Source: a marine actinobacterium PHSC20C1 (GTDB taxonomy: Bacteria > Actinomycetota > Actinomycetes > Actinomycetales > Microbacteriaceae). From it: DNA of 64,000 bases. A program made the position numbers and the translations under genes. Where the stretch lies: assembly GCA_000153145.1 (NCBI GenBank), contig CH672415.1:1013208-1077207 (forward strand). Reading direction: 5' to 3'. The notes under the pieces are model-generated. The model worked only from the letters and a program-made list of their open reading frames with translations. It ran no database searches and was not told where the DNA came from. Of the stretch, positions 1 through 8,203 are shown piece by piece (position 1 is the stretch's first letter; each line of letters starts with the position of its first letter).

Positions 1-18
1 ACAGAAAAGGACGACACA

Positions 19-912
19 ATGAATAAGCAGACACGCGCTGCAATCGCAATCGGAGCGGCAACGCTCCTCGGTCTGTCGGCTTGCGCCGCAGGCGGAGACG
101 ACACCGCGGCAGGTGACGCTCCTGAGAACAAGGATCTCACCATTGCCGTATTCAACGGATGGCCTGAGGGCGAAGCAGTTTCGTACCTCTGGAAGGCAAT
201 CCTTGAAGACAAGGGTTACAACGTAGAGCTGGAATACGCTGACGTCACCCCCATCTTCTCGGGCCTCAGCACCGGCGACTACGACATCGCGCTTGACGGA
301 TGGCTTCCAGTCACCCACGCAAGCCTGATGGAAGAGTACGGCGCAACCATCACCGACCTCGGCGCATGGAACACCGAAGCCGGCCTGACCGTTGCTGTAA
401 ACGAAGACGCACCAATCGACTCGCTCGAAGAGCTCGCAGCTAACGCTGACAAGTTCGGCAACCGTATCGTCGGTATCGAGCCTGGTGCTGGCCTCACCGA
501 GGCAGTCATGACCAAGACCATGCCTACGTATGGTCTTGACGGCATGGAACTTCTGACCTCATCCACTCCCGCGATGCTCGCTGAACTTCAGGCAGCACTC
601 GACAACGGCGAGAACATTGCTGTTACGCTCTGGCGTCCGCACTGGGCCTACGATGCATTCCCCATCAAGGACCTCGCTGACCCAGAGGGAACTCTCGGAG
701 ACGCTGAAGGAATTCACTCCTTCTCACGCGACACCTTGAGCGATGACATGCCTGAAATCACTAACTGGATCTCCGACTTCAAGATGGACTCCGAGCTGCT
801 CTACTCGCTCGAGAACGTCATGTACAACGAGTACGAAGGAACCGACTTCGAGCCCATCGTTGCAGACTGGATCGCAGCGAACCAGGACTACGTAGACGGC
901 CTCACCAGCTAA
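19..912 (+). CDS. Glycine betaine/proline-type ABC transporter substrate-binding lipoprotein
   Basis: A 297-residue extracytoplasmic binding protein of the OpuAC/ProX type, which captures quaternary ammonium osmolytes and hands them to a membrane permease. Residues 1-21 form a lipoprotein signal ending in the lipobox LSAC with Cys22; a Thr/Asp-rich linker follows, then one OpuAC domain from about residue 38. Trp residues in FNGWPEG, DGWLP and LWRPHW are of the kind that build the aromatic cage around the trimethylammonium group. A good ribosome-binding site (aaaggacg) precedes the ATG. The gene lies at the window edge and ends in a strong terminator, so it is probably the last gene of an opu-like operon whose permease and ATPase genes lie upstream, outside the window. 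The exact ligand (betaine, choline, proline betaine) cannot be told from sequence. Confidence 0.9.
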   Translation: MNKQTRAAIAIGAATLLGLSACAAGGDDTAAGDAPENKDLTIAVFNGWPEGEAVSYLWKAILEDKGYNVELEYADVTPIFSGLSTGDYDIALDGWLPVTHASLMEEYGATITDLGAWNTEAGLTVAVNEDAPIDSLEELAANADKFGNRIVGIEPGAGLTEAVMTKTMPTYGLDGMELLTSSTPAMLAELQAALDNGENIAVTLWRPHWAYDAFPIKDLADPEGTLGDAEGIHSFSRDTLSDDMPEITNWISDFKMDSELLYSLENVMYNEYEGTDFEPIVADWIAANQDYVDGLTS

Positions 913-953
913 TACTGTGTGAATCTGTGGTGCTATTAGCACTGTGATTTACG

Positions 954-984
954 AAAAGGGGTCGCCTTCGGGCGGCCCCTTTTT
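954..984 (+). terminator. Rho-independent terminator after the betaine-binding protein gene
   Basis: A nine-pair stem (958-966 with 971-979, one G-U pair) closed by a TTCG tetraloop. It is flanked by AAAA on the left and a run of T on the right, so the stem can extend into A-T pairs. It lies 41 bases after the stop codon and ends the upstream operon before the glycerate kinase gene. Confidence 0.9.
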
Positions 985-1064
985 GCGTCCGCCATCACGC
1001 CTCAACACCCCGCGGCTGTCACCTTATGCATCGCCGACGGAGACGTTCCCAGTAGGGTCGAAGA

Positions 1065-2297
1065 ATGCCTGAGATTCACAATCCCGTCGTCATAATCGCC
1101 CCCGATTCGTTCAAGGGAAGCCTCAGTGCTCCGGATGCCGCAGCAGCGCTCGAACGCGGCGCTCGCGAGATGCTTCCCGATACCGCGACCGTGCTCACGT
1201 TTCCCATGGCTGACGGCGGAGAAGGCTCCCTCGACGCTATTCTCGCCGCCTGGCTTCAGCCAGCACTAACCATGCCAACCGTTGATGCTCTCGGACGCCA
1301 GCGGGAGGCCAGCTACGGCTTCGATCTCGAGGGCAATCGCGCCGTCATCGAATCCTCACAAGCAAACGGACTCCCCCACGTCAGCGACGTCGCCGCTGAC
1401 CCTCTCCGCGCCGACAGCTACGGTGTCGGCCTCATTGCGGCCAGAGTCATCGAACGGGGTGCTCGCGACGTGACGCTATTTCTCGGCGGCTCCGCCAGCA
1501 CAGACGGAGGCAGCGGCCTGCTGCGCGCGCTCGGCGCACGCTTTCTCGATGCCGAGGGCAATGAACTGGAACCCGGAGGTGGTTCACTCACCGAGCTCAA
1601 CACGATCGACCTCAGCGGGCTCATTGATGGCGCACTGGAGACGCAATGGCACATAGCGGTCGACGTGACGAACCCACTGACCGGGACTCTGGGCGCTGCC
1701 CACGTTTTTGCGCCACAAAAGGGCGCTACGGCATCCGATGTTGAGGTGTTGGATGCCGGCCTCACCCGCTTAGCGCACGTGCTCGCCGAGCACCCGCTGG
1801 TTGCCGACCGCAGCTTTTCCGCCGCGGGAATCGCTGCACTCCCCGGCATCGGGGCGGCCGGGGGAACAGCGGCGCCCCTCGTTGCGCTATTCTCGGCGGA
1901 GCTTGTGCGGGGAGCCCAACTCGTGGCTGACACCACTGGTCTCAGCGAGGTGATTGCCAGCGCCGATGTCATTATCAGCGGCGAAGGAAAGCTCGATGCC
2001 CAGTCCCTCGACGGCAAGGTCGTCGACTACTTGCGCCGCGCCAAGAGCCGCTCGTCATTTCTGGTGGTTGTGGCAGCAATTATCGATCTCACGCCAGAGC
2101 AATCGTCTGCGGCAGGAATCAACGTGGCGCTGCCGCTGGGTTCTGGCGTCGAAAATCGCAAAGAGCTCTTTCAGTACGCGGAACATTTGTTGGAGGCGCG
2201 CGGAGCACACGCGATTGCCGAATGGCTTGACCCGACAGACCTCGATGAGGAGTTCACAGACGATGACGCTGATGACACCATCGTCGACGGCACCTAG
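1065..2297 (+). CDS. Glycerate kinase (class I, GarK/GlxK family)
   Basis: A 410-residue protein that phosphorylates D-glycerate, feeding glyoxylate/glycerate or serine catabolism into lower glycolysis. Family motifs are visible: IAPDSFKGSLSA at the N terminus (about residues 10-21), ADGGEGSLDAI near residue 50, and the Gly/Ser-rich stretch GGSASTDGGSGLLRALGA near residue 145. The C-terminal ISGEGKLDAQSLDGK segment is also typical. Length is slightly above the usual 370-390 because of an acidic tail rich in Asp and Glu. There is no strong Shine-Dalgarno before the ATG. The gene stands alone and runs toward the thioesterase gene on the other strand, 22 bases away. No other glycerate or glyoxylate genes are adjacent, so the pathway source of its substrate is unclear. 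Confidence 0.92.
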   Translation: MPEIHNPVVIIAPDSFKGSLSAPDAAAALERGAREMLPDTATVLTFPMADGGEGSLDAILAAWLQPALTMPTVDALGRQREASYGFDLEGNRAVIESSQANGLPHVSDVAADPLRADSYGVGLIAARVIERGARDVTLFLGGSASTDGGSGLLRALGARFLDAEGNELEPGGGSLTELNTIDLSGLIDGALETQWHIAVDVTNPLTGTLGAAHVFAPQKGATASDVEVLDAGLTRLAHVLAEHPLVADRSFSAAGIAALPGIGAAGGTAAPLVALFSAELVRGAQLVADTTGLSEVIASADVIISGEGKLDAQSLDGKVVDYLRRAKSRSSFLVVVAAIIDLTPEQSSAAGINVALPLGSGVENRKELFQYAEHLLEARGAHAIAEWLDPTDLDEEFTDDDADDTIVDGT

Positions 2298-2319
2298 CGG
2301 AGCGGGCTAGCGGCGCAAC

Positions 2320-2787
2320 CTAGCGGCGCTTGGCGAACTGCAACGGCTCTTCGACGTAGCGAGCAAAAACCTCGCGTTGTTCTTCGCTGATGCGTTGAGG
2401 GCGTGACGTTGCGGCATCCACAAGCACAAGAGTTGTGGATGCTCGAACGTAAAGTTTCCGAGGATCAACGCCAATCGGCGTGTGGATCTGGTAACAGACT
2501 TCGAGACTCGCTCCCCCGACGCGACCGATCCACATCTCAATATCAATGGGTTCGCGCATGTAGGGAATCGGCAACAGGTATTCGATCTCTTGGCGCGCGA
2601 TGAGCGTCATCGTTGGGCCGCCAGGCCGACCATCGAGCACAGCGGTGAGGGGCGCATCCACTCCCGCGGCTGGCCAGAATGCGTGAATGCGCGCCTCTTC
2701 GAGCAGGCGAAACACTTCAGCATTGTTGACGTGTTGGTACGCATCAACGTCTGACCAGCGCAGCGGGAGTGGGACGTGAAGCCTCAT
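2320..2787 (-). CDS. Acyl-CoA thioesterase, 4HBT hotdog family
   Basis: A 155-residue single-hotdog protein that probably hydrolyses acyl- or aroyl-CoA thioesters. The N-terminal active-site region reads RWSDVDAYQHVNNAEVF, with Asp15 as the likely catalytic acid, followed by the conserved helix LLEEAR. The open frame reaches further upstream, but that part is the antisense of the neighbouring ettA gene. The ATG at 2787 begins the recognisable domain and lies two bases after the ettA stop, so the two genes are almost certainly co-transcribed and translationally coupled. This ettA-thioesterase order recurs in actinobacteria as far as I know, but its meaning is not established. The substrate is unknown. 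Confidence 0.88.
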   Translation of the reverse strand: MRLHVPLPLRWSDVDAYQHVNNAEVFRLLEEARIHAFWPAAGVDAPLTAVLDGRPGGPTMTLIARQEIEYLLPIPYMREPIDIEMWIGRVGGASLEVCYQIHTPIGVDPRKLYVRASTTLVLVDAATSRPQRISEEQREVFARYVEEPLQFAKRR

Positions 2788-2789
2788 AC

Positions 2790-4472
2790 CTAGTCGCGAG
2801 TGAGCTTGCGGTAGGCGCTGCGGTGCGGCTTTGCGGCATCTGGGCCGAGTCGCTCGATTTTGTTCTCTTCGTAAGCGTCGAAGTTTCCTTCGAACCAGTG
2901 CCAGTAGCCTGGGTTCGCTTCTGTACCTTCGTACGCGAGGATGTGGGTCGCGATGCGGTCGAGGAACCACCTATCGTGAGTGATCACCACAGCGCAGCCC
3001 GGGAACTCAAGAAGTGCGTTTTCGAGGCTACCGAGAGTTTCAACGTCCAAGTCGTTAGTCGGTTCGTCAAGCAGCAGAAGGTTTCCGCCCTGCTTGAGCG
3101 TGAGCGCGAGGTTGAGACGGTTGCGCTCACCACCGGAGAGCACTCCAGCCTTCTTCTGCTGGTCTGGCCCCTTGAAGCCGAACTGCGAGACGTACCCGCG
3201 AGACGGGATCTCGGTCTTGCCGACCTGGATGTAGTCCTGCCCGTCGGAGACAACTTCCCAGAGCGTCTTGTTTGGATCGATGCCACCACGGCTCTGGTCG
3301 ACGTAGGAGATGTCGACGGTGTCGCCGATCTTGAGATCGCCGGAGTCGAGGGGTTCTAGGCCAACAATGGTCTTGAACAGTGTGGTCTTACCGACACCGT
3401 TCGGGCCGATGACTCCAACGATCCCGTTTCGGGGAAGGGTGAAGCTCAGTCCGTTGATCAGGATGCGCTCGTCGAAACCCTTGGTGAGTTTCTTGGCGTC
3501 GATGACTTGAGATCCGAGGCGTGGCCCCATGGGGATGACGATCTCTTCGAAGTCCAGCTTCCTGGTCTTCTCCGCCTCGTTTGCCATTTCTTCGTAGCGT
3601 GCGAGTCGGGCTTTCGACTTGGTCTGGCGGCCCTTGGAGTTTGAGCGTACCCATTCGAGTTCACTCGAGAGACGCTTCGCGAGCTTGGCGTCTTTCTTTC
3701 CTTGAACCTGAAGTCGTTCTTGCTTCTTCTCGAGGTACGTGGAGTAGTTGCCCTCATAGGGGTAGAGGTGCCCGCGGTCGACTTCAGCAATCCATTCGGC
3801 GACGTGGTCGAGGAAGTACCTATCGTGGGTTACGGCCAGTACGGCGCCCGGGTACTTGGAGAGGTGTTGCTCGAGCCACAGCACGCTTTCAGCGTCGAGG
3901 TGGTTAGTGGGCTCATCGAGAAGTAGCAGGTCAGGCTTCTGCAGGAGGAGCTTCGTGAGCGCTACACGGCGCTTCTCTCCACCGGAGAGCTTGTTGACGG
4001 GCCAGTCTCCCGGCGGGGTGCGCAGGGCATCCATTGCTTGTTCGAGTTGGGAGTCGAGGTCCCACGCGTCGGCGGCATCGATGTCCTCTTGAAGCGAACC
4101 CATTTCGGCCATGAGCGCGTCGAAGTCAGCATCGGGTTCGGCCATTTCGAGGCCGATGGCGGCGTGACGGTCGACTTTCGCTTTGATCGGGCCAACGCCT
4201 TCTTGCACGTTTTCGAGAACCGTCTTGGTTTCGTCGAGTTCGGGCTCCTGCATGAGGATGCCGACGCTGTAGCCGGGGCTCAGTCGCGCTTCACCGTTGC
4301 TGGGAATGTCGAGGCCCGCCATGATTTTGAGGATCGTGGACTTACCGGCACCGTTGGGGCCGACGACTCCGATCTTTGCTCCGGGATAAAACGACATCGT
4401 GACGTCGTCAAGAATGAGCTTGTCACCGACCGCTTTTCGCGCGCGCACCATGGAATAAATAAATTCGGCCAT
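2790..4472 (-). CDS. ettA: Energy-dependent translational throttle protein EttA (ABC-F)
   Basis: A 560-residue soluble ABC-F protein that binds the ribosomal E site and gates the first elongation step according to cellular energy charge. Two ATPase domains are visible. The first has Walker A GPNGAGKS at 38-45, signature LSGGEKRR at 162-169 and Walker B LLLLDEPTNHLD at 182-193. The second has Walker A GPNGVGKT at 356-363 and signature LSGGERNR. The charged linker between them (about 245-305, rich in Lys, Arg and Glu) is the P-site tRNA interaction motif. An insertion around 95-150 in domain 1 matches the EttA arm, which separates EttA from Uup, YbiT and YheS. There are no membrane segments. 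It is followed two bases later by the thioesterase gene. Confidence 0.96.
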   Translation of the reverse strand: MAEFIYSMVRARKAVGDKLILDDVTMSFYPGAKIGVVGPNGAGKSTILKIMAGLDIPSNGEARLSPGYSVGILMQEPELDETKTVLENVQEGVGPIKAKVDRHAAIGLEMAEPDADFDALMAEMGSLQEDIDAADAWDLDSQLEQAMDALRTPPGDWPVNKLSGGEKRRVALTKLLLQKPDLLLLDEPTNHLDAESVLWLEQHLSKYPGAVLAVTHDRYFLDHVAEWIAEVDRGHLYPYEGNYSTYLEKKQERLQVQGKKDAKLAKRLSSELEWVRSNSKGRQTKSKARLARYEEMANEAEKTRKLDFEEIVIPMGPRLGSQVIDAKKLTKGFDERILINGLSFTLPRNGIVGVIGPNGVGKTTLFKTIVGLEPLDSGDLKIGDTVDISYVDQSRGGIDPNKTLWEVVSDGQDYIQVGKTEIPSRGYVSQFGFKGPDQQKKAGVLSGGERNRLNLALTLKQGGNLLLLDEPTNDLDVETLGSLENALLEFPGCAVVITHDRWFLDRIATHILAYEGTEANPGYWHWFEGNFDAYEENKIERLGPDAAKPHRSAYRKLTRD

Positions 4473-4520
4473 GGGACCATTCTACGGAGCATTCGGGCCC
4501 AGTCGAACCGGGTTGGGGCA

Positions 4521-5006
4521 CTACCAGTCGATCGCGCGGGTCTTTCCAACGAGGCAGCCACCGGTGCCCAGCAACGGCTCGATTGACGACACGTAGCTTT
4601 CGGACAAGAACTGTCCGAGGAGGCATTCTCCCTTGATTCGTACGGACACCACTATGGAGTCTGCTGCGAGGCCAATCGAAGTGTTGTCAGGCGTGACTTC
4701 CATGTCTTGTTTTGCAAAGCCGTTTTCCACAAGGTTGTCGACAATGCTTCGGCCTTTCCCTCGACCATTGGCATCAAAATATTCGTTGTTGAGCTGGTCG
4801 AAAAACTGACGATTTGCTGCAGCAGCTTCTCCCGGGCGCAGAATTGGTCCGGTAGGAGTCGCCTCTGGCGAGGGTGTGCTTGACGCTTCGACGGTCGGGG
4901 TCGCAGAGGGTTCTGGCGCAGAAGCAACGCAACCGCTCAGTACGACTGCAGTCGCGAGAGTAAGCCCGATCACTTCACCGAGTCGGCGAGTTGGTCGTAC
5001 GCGCAT
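4521..5006 (-). CDS. Small secreted lipoprotein of unknown function
   Basis: A 161-residue exported protein. A basic n-region and hydrophobic core end in the lipobox LSGC (Cys26), so it should be anchored to the outer face of the membrane. Residues 27-55 are a Ser/Thr/Pro-rich linker typical of actinobacterial lipoproteins. A compact domain follows, with RPGEAAAANRQFFDQLN and two cysteines (in GECLLG and GGCLVGK) near the C terminus that could form a disulfide. It lies between ssb and ettA on the same strand, 48 bases before ettA. It resembles short DUF-type lipoproteins conserved in Microbacteriaceae, but I cannot name a function. Confidence 0.8.
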   Translation of the reverse strand: MRVRPTRRLGEVIGLTLATAVVLSGCVASAPEPSATPTVEASSTPSPEATPTGPILRPGEAAAANRQFFDQLNNEYFDANGRGKGRSIVDNLVENGFAKQDMEVTPDNTSIGLAADSIVVSVRIKGECLLGQFLSESYVSSIEPLLGTGGCLVGKTRAIDW

Positions 5007-5076
5007 TGCAATCCCTTCGACGGCCGTGAGTCTTCAGAGCCTCGTCAAGTCTAGATTGATTGCGCGTACGATCTGA

Positions 5077-5547
5077 TCAGAACGGCTTTTCTGCATCGCT
5101 CTCGTCACTGGGTGAGTCATCGGGTGCATCGTCGGGAGCGTTCTCGGCTTCCGTCCACTGTTGCCCCGGCGCACCGCTGCCTCCCCCGTTCGATATTGTG
5201 CGCGAGAACTGCGCTGTGCCCCACATGAGGTCGTGCCCGAGGGAGTCTGCTTCGATTTCGATGTTGGTGCCGCTGCGATCTGCGTTCTCCCACTCGCGGA
5301 TACGCAACCGACCATTCAAGACGACTCGATCGCCCTTACCTACCGATGTTGAACTGTTGATCGCCAGTTGACGAAATGCAGTGATCGTGTACCAGTTGGT
5401 TTCGCCGTCAATCCACCGCTGATTGCTGCGGTCGAACCGGCGTTGAGTTGACGCGAGCCGAAACGAGGTAATGGGCAGCCCCTCGCCCGTCACAATATGG
5501 CGGGGCGCCGTCGCTACGAGGCCTGAAATGGAAATGCTGTCAGTCAT
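5077..5547 (-). CDS. ssb: Single-stranded DNA-binding protein (SSB paralogue)
   Basis: A 156-residue OB-fold protein that coats single-stranded DNA. The fold is recognisable from ISGLVATAPRHI, the strand FRLASTQRRFDR, WIDGETNWYTITAFRQLA and GDRVVLNGRLRIREW. The C-terminal tail is acidic and ends in Pro-Phe (DAEKPF), the tip that recruits repair and replication partners. The ATG at 5547 is chosen because taggag lies just upstream and the OB fold starts there; the frame extends 34 codons further without homology. The principal actinobacterial ssb normally sits between rpsF and rpsR, which are absent here, so this is likely the second, recombination- or competence-associated SSB. It is upstream of the lipoprotein gene and ettA on the same strand. 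Confidence 0.88.
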   Translation of the reverse strand: MTDSISISGLVATAPRHIVTGEGLPITSFRLASTQRRFDRSNQRWIDGETNWYTITAFRQLAINSSTSVGKGDRVVLNGRLRIREWENADRSGTNIEIEADSLGHDLMWGTAQFSRTISNGGGSGAPGQQWTEAENAPDDAPDDSPSDESDAEKPF

Positions 5548-5797
5548 GTCTGCTCCTAGTTGTGCGTCGCTGCAGCGCACTGCGCGACAGTGGATGGAGA
5601 CAGATGTGGGCCGACACTCGTGCCGGGAAGCCGACCCAGCATCCGTCACTCACCAGTCTCGGAGCGCGCACTAGAGGCGGGCGGCCGCGGCAGCTATCTG
5701 TGGATGCTGAGCTCACCGCACGCACTATCAGGAGCAGTCGAGTAGACCGCTTCGACCTCATAAACCACATAAACCGCGAATCGCACCAGCGGAGCTT

Positions 5798-6010
5798 CTA
5801 GTGCTCGCGGAACTCCGGCCAGGCCGTGCCCGGAAGCAGGTTTGCGTGTAACGCAGCCTTGGCAGCGTCGAGCGTGGGGTAAACGCCGCGATAGTCCTCG
5901 TCTTTCAATAACTTGAAGGTGAACCCGTCTGTCACCCGGTGAACCGAGCCAACTGCTCCGGCCTGAGTGAAAGCCACCCAGGTTTGTCCGGTCAAAGTGT
6001 GATCAGTCAT
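5798..6010 (-). CDS. Small conserved protein, unknown function
   Basis: A 70-residue cytoplasmic protein without signal peptide or membrane segment. It looks real because a near-perfect ribosome-binding site (aaggagg) lies at the correct distance from the ATG. Its sequence is balanced and folded-looking: WVAFTQAGAVGSVHR, a beta-rich middle, then GVYPTLDAAKAALHANL and a C-terminal PGTAWPEFREH. I recall similar short proteins in other Microbacteriaceae, but no function. About 250 bases separate it from the ssb start downstream; that gap holds no convincing gene. Confidence 0.7.
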   Translation of the reverse strand: MTDHTLTGQTWVAFTQAGAVGSVHRVTDGFTFKLLKDEDYRGVYPTLDAAKAALHANLLPGTAWPEFREH

Positions 6011-6062
6011 TTCCGAACCTCCTTCGACTAGTAAGGCGACAACGGCGTCGCTCGTTAACGAC

Positions 6063-6114
6063 CGTACGCCGCCTCACTCAGAAGATAAAGAACATCTTTG
6101 CGGGGCGGCGTACG
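6063..6114. repeat. Inverted repeat between msrA and the small-protein gene
   Basis: Perfect 11-base arms (6063-6073, CGTACGCCGCC, and 6104-6114) enclose a smaller 5-base hairpin (6082-6086 with 6094-6098). The structure begins 12 bases after the msrA stop codon and may serve as its transcription terminator or RNA 3' end, although no T run follows on the minus strand. No gene fits in the region. Confidence 0.5.
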
Positions 6115-6125
6115 ACTGCGTGCAG

Positions 6126-6647
6126 TTAGCGGATATAGCTCGAGAATGACGAACGAATCTTGTTCACCTTCGGCAGTGCGACCGCCATGCAGTAGCCCTG
6201 TCCGGGGTTCTTAGCAAAGAAGTCCTGGTGATATTCCTCACCCTTGTAGAACGTCTCAAGAGGTTCGATTGTCGTCACGATGCCGCCATCCCAATATTCG
6301 GACGCGCGGTCGCGGGCAGCCTCGAAAAGTGCCTTCTGCTCGTCACCCTCGTAAAACATGGCTGAACGGTAGGAGGAACCGACGTCATTGCCCTGTCGGT
6401 TGAGTTGGCGCGGGTCATGCAGCGTGAAATACACATCGAGGATGACCTCATCCGGAATGATTGCAGGATCGAAAGTCACGGCAACCGCCTCAGCGTGTCC
6501 TGTGGTTTCGGTACAGACGAGCTCGTAGCTCGGATTCGGCACCGTTCCGCCCGTGTACCCAGACTCGACTTCAGATACTCCATTGAGCGTGCGATAGACC
6601 GCATCGAGACACCAGAAACAGCCGCCTGCGAGATGAAATGTGTGCAT
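6126..6647 (-). CDS. msrA: Peptide-methionine (S)-S-oxide reductase MsrA
   Basis: A 173-residue cytoplasmic repair enzyme that reduces methionine-S-sulfoxide in proteins and free methionine. The catalytic motif GCFWC (residues 9-13, nucleophile Cys10) sits at the N terminus. It is followed by the family signatures VESGYTGGTVPNPSYELVC, GHAEAVAVTFDP and YFTLHDPRQLNRQGNDVG. The C-terminal GQGYCMAVA carries a cysteine that can act as the resolving residue. Length is normal for the short form and there is no fused MsrB domain. It is a single gene with an inverted repeat just downstream; the aldo/keto reductase gene starts divergently 90 bases away. Confidence 0.96.
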   Translation of the reverse strand: MHTFHLAGGCFWCLDAVYRTLNGVSEVESGYTGGTVPNPSYELVCTETTGHAEAVAVTFDPAIIPDEVILDVYFTLHDPRQLNRQGNDVGSSYRSAMFYEGDEQKALFEAARDRASEYWDGGIVTTIEPLETFYKGEEYHQDFFAKNPGQGYCMAVALPKVNKIRSSFSSYIR

Positions 6648-6737
6648 AAGTTGAGCCTACTTTCTTGGTCTGGATGTCTCATACAACACTCATGAGTCCG
6701 GCGGTGTTCCCTCAGTCACTGGGCATATGCTGAATGG

Positions 6738-7745
6738 ATGCCTTACGACGCCTCCACCGACCGATACGACTCCACCGAGTACCACCGCGTAGGCCGCAGC
6801 GGCCTCAAACTTCCCGCTATTTCGTTGGGATTGTGGAACAATTTTGGTTCCGATCGCCCCATCGCGACCCAGCGGGCGATCCTTCGCCGAGCCTTCGATC
6901 TGGGAATCACCCATTTCGATTTGGCCAACAACTACGGTCCAGATATTGGTGCCGCTGAGCGCAACTTCGGTCACATCTTCGCCGACGACTTTGCTCCATA
7001 CCGCGACGAGTTGATCGTGTCGACCAAGGCCGGCTACGAAATGGGTGTCGGTCCGTACCAAGACTGGGGATCCCGCAAATACCTCCTCTCGTCGCTCGAC
7101 GCGAGTCTCGACCGCATGGGCCTCGAATACGCGGACATTTTCTACCACCACCGCCCAGACCCAGAGACTCCAATTGAAGAGACAATGGGTGCTCTCGCAA
7201 CAGCGGTCAATTCGGGCCGTGCGCTCTACGTTGGTGTCTCGAACTACAATCCGGAACAGACTGCCGCCGCCGCACAAGCACTGGCAGAGCACGGCATTCC
7301 GTTGACGATTCACCAGCCCCGCTACAACATGTTTGACCGCCACATTGAAGAAGGCCTCCTTCCTGTTCTCGATCAGATCGGCGCTGGCGGCATCGTGTTC
7401 TCTCCGCTCGCTCAGGGCCTTCTGACTGATCGATACATGGATGGCACGATTCCCGACGGTTCGCGCGCATCAGAGGGTCGCTGGCTTCAGCCTGGTCCGA
7501 TCAGCGATACCTACCTTCAGCGAGTTCGCGCGCTCAACGAGATCGCGCAGAACCGCGGACAGAGCCTCGCTCAGCTTGCTCTGACTTGGGTGCTGCGTCA
7601 TCCGCAGATCACGTCCGCTCTCGTCGGCGCTAGCAGCGTTGCACAGCTGGAAAACAACTTTGCAGCCCTTGATGGACCGTCACTCACGGATGACGAACTC
7701 ACCGCGATCGAACCGCTCGCAGTCGACGGCACGAGTCTTCGCTAG
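6738..7745 (+). CDS. Aldo/keto reductase, YghZ/L-glyceraldehyde-3-phosphate reductase type
   Basis: A 335-residue NADPH-dependent reductase with a TIM-barrel fold, closest in appearance to the KvAP-beta-like YghZ subgroup that detoxifies aldehydes such as methylglyoxal or L-glyceraldehyde 3-phosphate. The catalytic tetrad is visible: Asp61 and Tyr66 in FDLANNYG, Lys97 in STKAG, and His137/138 in FYHHRPD. The cofactor-phosphate region LVGASSVAQLENN is near the C terminus. The opening YHRVGRSGLKLPAISLGLWNNFG is typical of the subgroup. It is monocistronic, ending in a strong hairpin, and divergent from msrA, an arrangement that hints at a shared stress theme but does not prove it. Confidence 0.92.
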   Translation: MPYDASTDRYDSTEYHRVGRSGLKLPAISLGLWNNFGSDRPIATQRAILRRAFDLGITHFDLANNYGPDIGAAERNFGHIFADDFAPYRDELIVSTKAGYEMGVGPYQDWGSRKYLLSSLDASLDRMGLEYADIFYHHRPDPETPIEETMGALATAVNSGRALYVGVSNYNPEQTAAAAQALAEHGIPLTIHQPRYNMFDRHIEEGLLPVLDQIGAGGIVFSPLAQGLLTDRYMDGTIPDGSRASEGRWLQPGPISDTYLQRVRALNEIAQNRGQSLAQLALTWVLRHPQITSALVGASSVAQLENNFAALDGPSLTDDELTAIEPLAVDGTSLR

Positions 7746-7768
7746 CCGAAATAAGCAAACCCGATGCG

Positions 7769-7801
7769 GCCGGACGCAGCGTTCTCAACGCTGCGTCCGG
7801 C
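7769..7801 (+). terminator. Terminator hairpin after the aldo/keto reductase gene
   Basis: A perfect 15-base-pair stem (7769-7783 with 7787-7801) with a three-base loop, 23 bases after the stop codon. The T tract that follows is short and interrupted (ttcctcgtt), as is common in actinobacteria. Confidence 0.85.
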
Positions 7802-7847
7802 TTCCTCGTTAAGGCCCGTCGAACGATTCTCGTCAGAATGTCAGTGT

Positions 7848-7863
7848 TCGAACATATATTCGA
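7848..7863 (+). promoter_or_regulatory. Putative LexA (SOS) box
   Basis: The sequence TCGAACATATATTCGA fits the Gram-positive/actinobacterial LexA operator TCGAAC-N4-GTTCGA with a single mismatch, and one more pair extends each arm (TTCGAA...TTCGAA). It lies 40 bases before the start of the 81-residue gene and overlaps TATATT, a possible -10 element, so repressor binding could block the promoter directly. It was matched by eye to the known consensus. Confidence 0.5.
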
Positions 7864-7902
7864 ATAACACACATTCGCGTTCGTTCTTTCGAAGGAGCAA
7901 CC

Positions 7903-8148
7903 ATGACCATTCTTGAATTCGCCGGAACCGCAAGCTCTATCCGTTCGGGCATTGTGACCGTTCAACTCAACGACGACCTCTGGCGAATCACACGACCCGA
8001 TGGCGAAGTTCTCGGATACGTTCACCGCTGGCAATCGGTAGCTGGATCCCGGTATCAAGCCAAACGGATGCTGCAACGTCAACGCCGGTTCTTGCCCCTT
8101 GGTGACTTCTGGTCGATCGACGACGCCCTCGATATATTTCGGTTTTGA
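7903..8148 (+). CDS. Small protein with LexA-like box upstream, unknown function
   Basis: An 81-residue cytoplasmic protein behind a strong ribosome-binding site (gaaggag). The sequence begins MTILEFAGTASSIRSGIVTVQLNDDLWRI (written here in part) and has a beta-strand-rich N-terminal half. A basic C-terminal half (RYQAKRMLQRQRRF) ends in the amphipathic stretch GDFWSIDDALDIFRF. There is no membrane segment, so it is unlike the SOS division inhibitors ChiZ, YneA or DivS. The putative SOS box suggests damage-inducible expression, with a possible DNA- or protein-binding role. I do not recognise a family. Confidence 0.72.
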   Translation: MTILEFAGTASSIRSGIVTVQLNDDLWRITRPDGEVLGYVHRWQSVAGSRYQAKRMLQRQRRFLPLGDFWSIDDALDIFRF

Positions 8149-8203
8149 TGTGACGCGCCTGTCGCTATGCGCTCGCGCTCGATAGCCGGGTTACAGTGCC
8201 AAC

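Noticed and set aside
1418-2017. A 199-residue open frame antisense to glycerate kinase
   Set aside because: Low-complexity Ser/Pro/Arg sequence from high-GC codon bias; the sense-strand gene has clear kinase motifs.
5548-5801. Short open frames on both strands in the gap before ssb
   Set aside because: No ribosome-binding sites, no folded-looking sequence, and they overlap each other.
6063-6114. Attachment site or mobile-element end
   Set aside because: The inverted repeat is better explained as an RNA hairpin after msrA; no integrase or target duplication is nearby.
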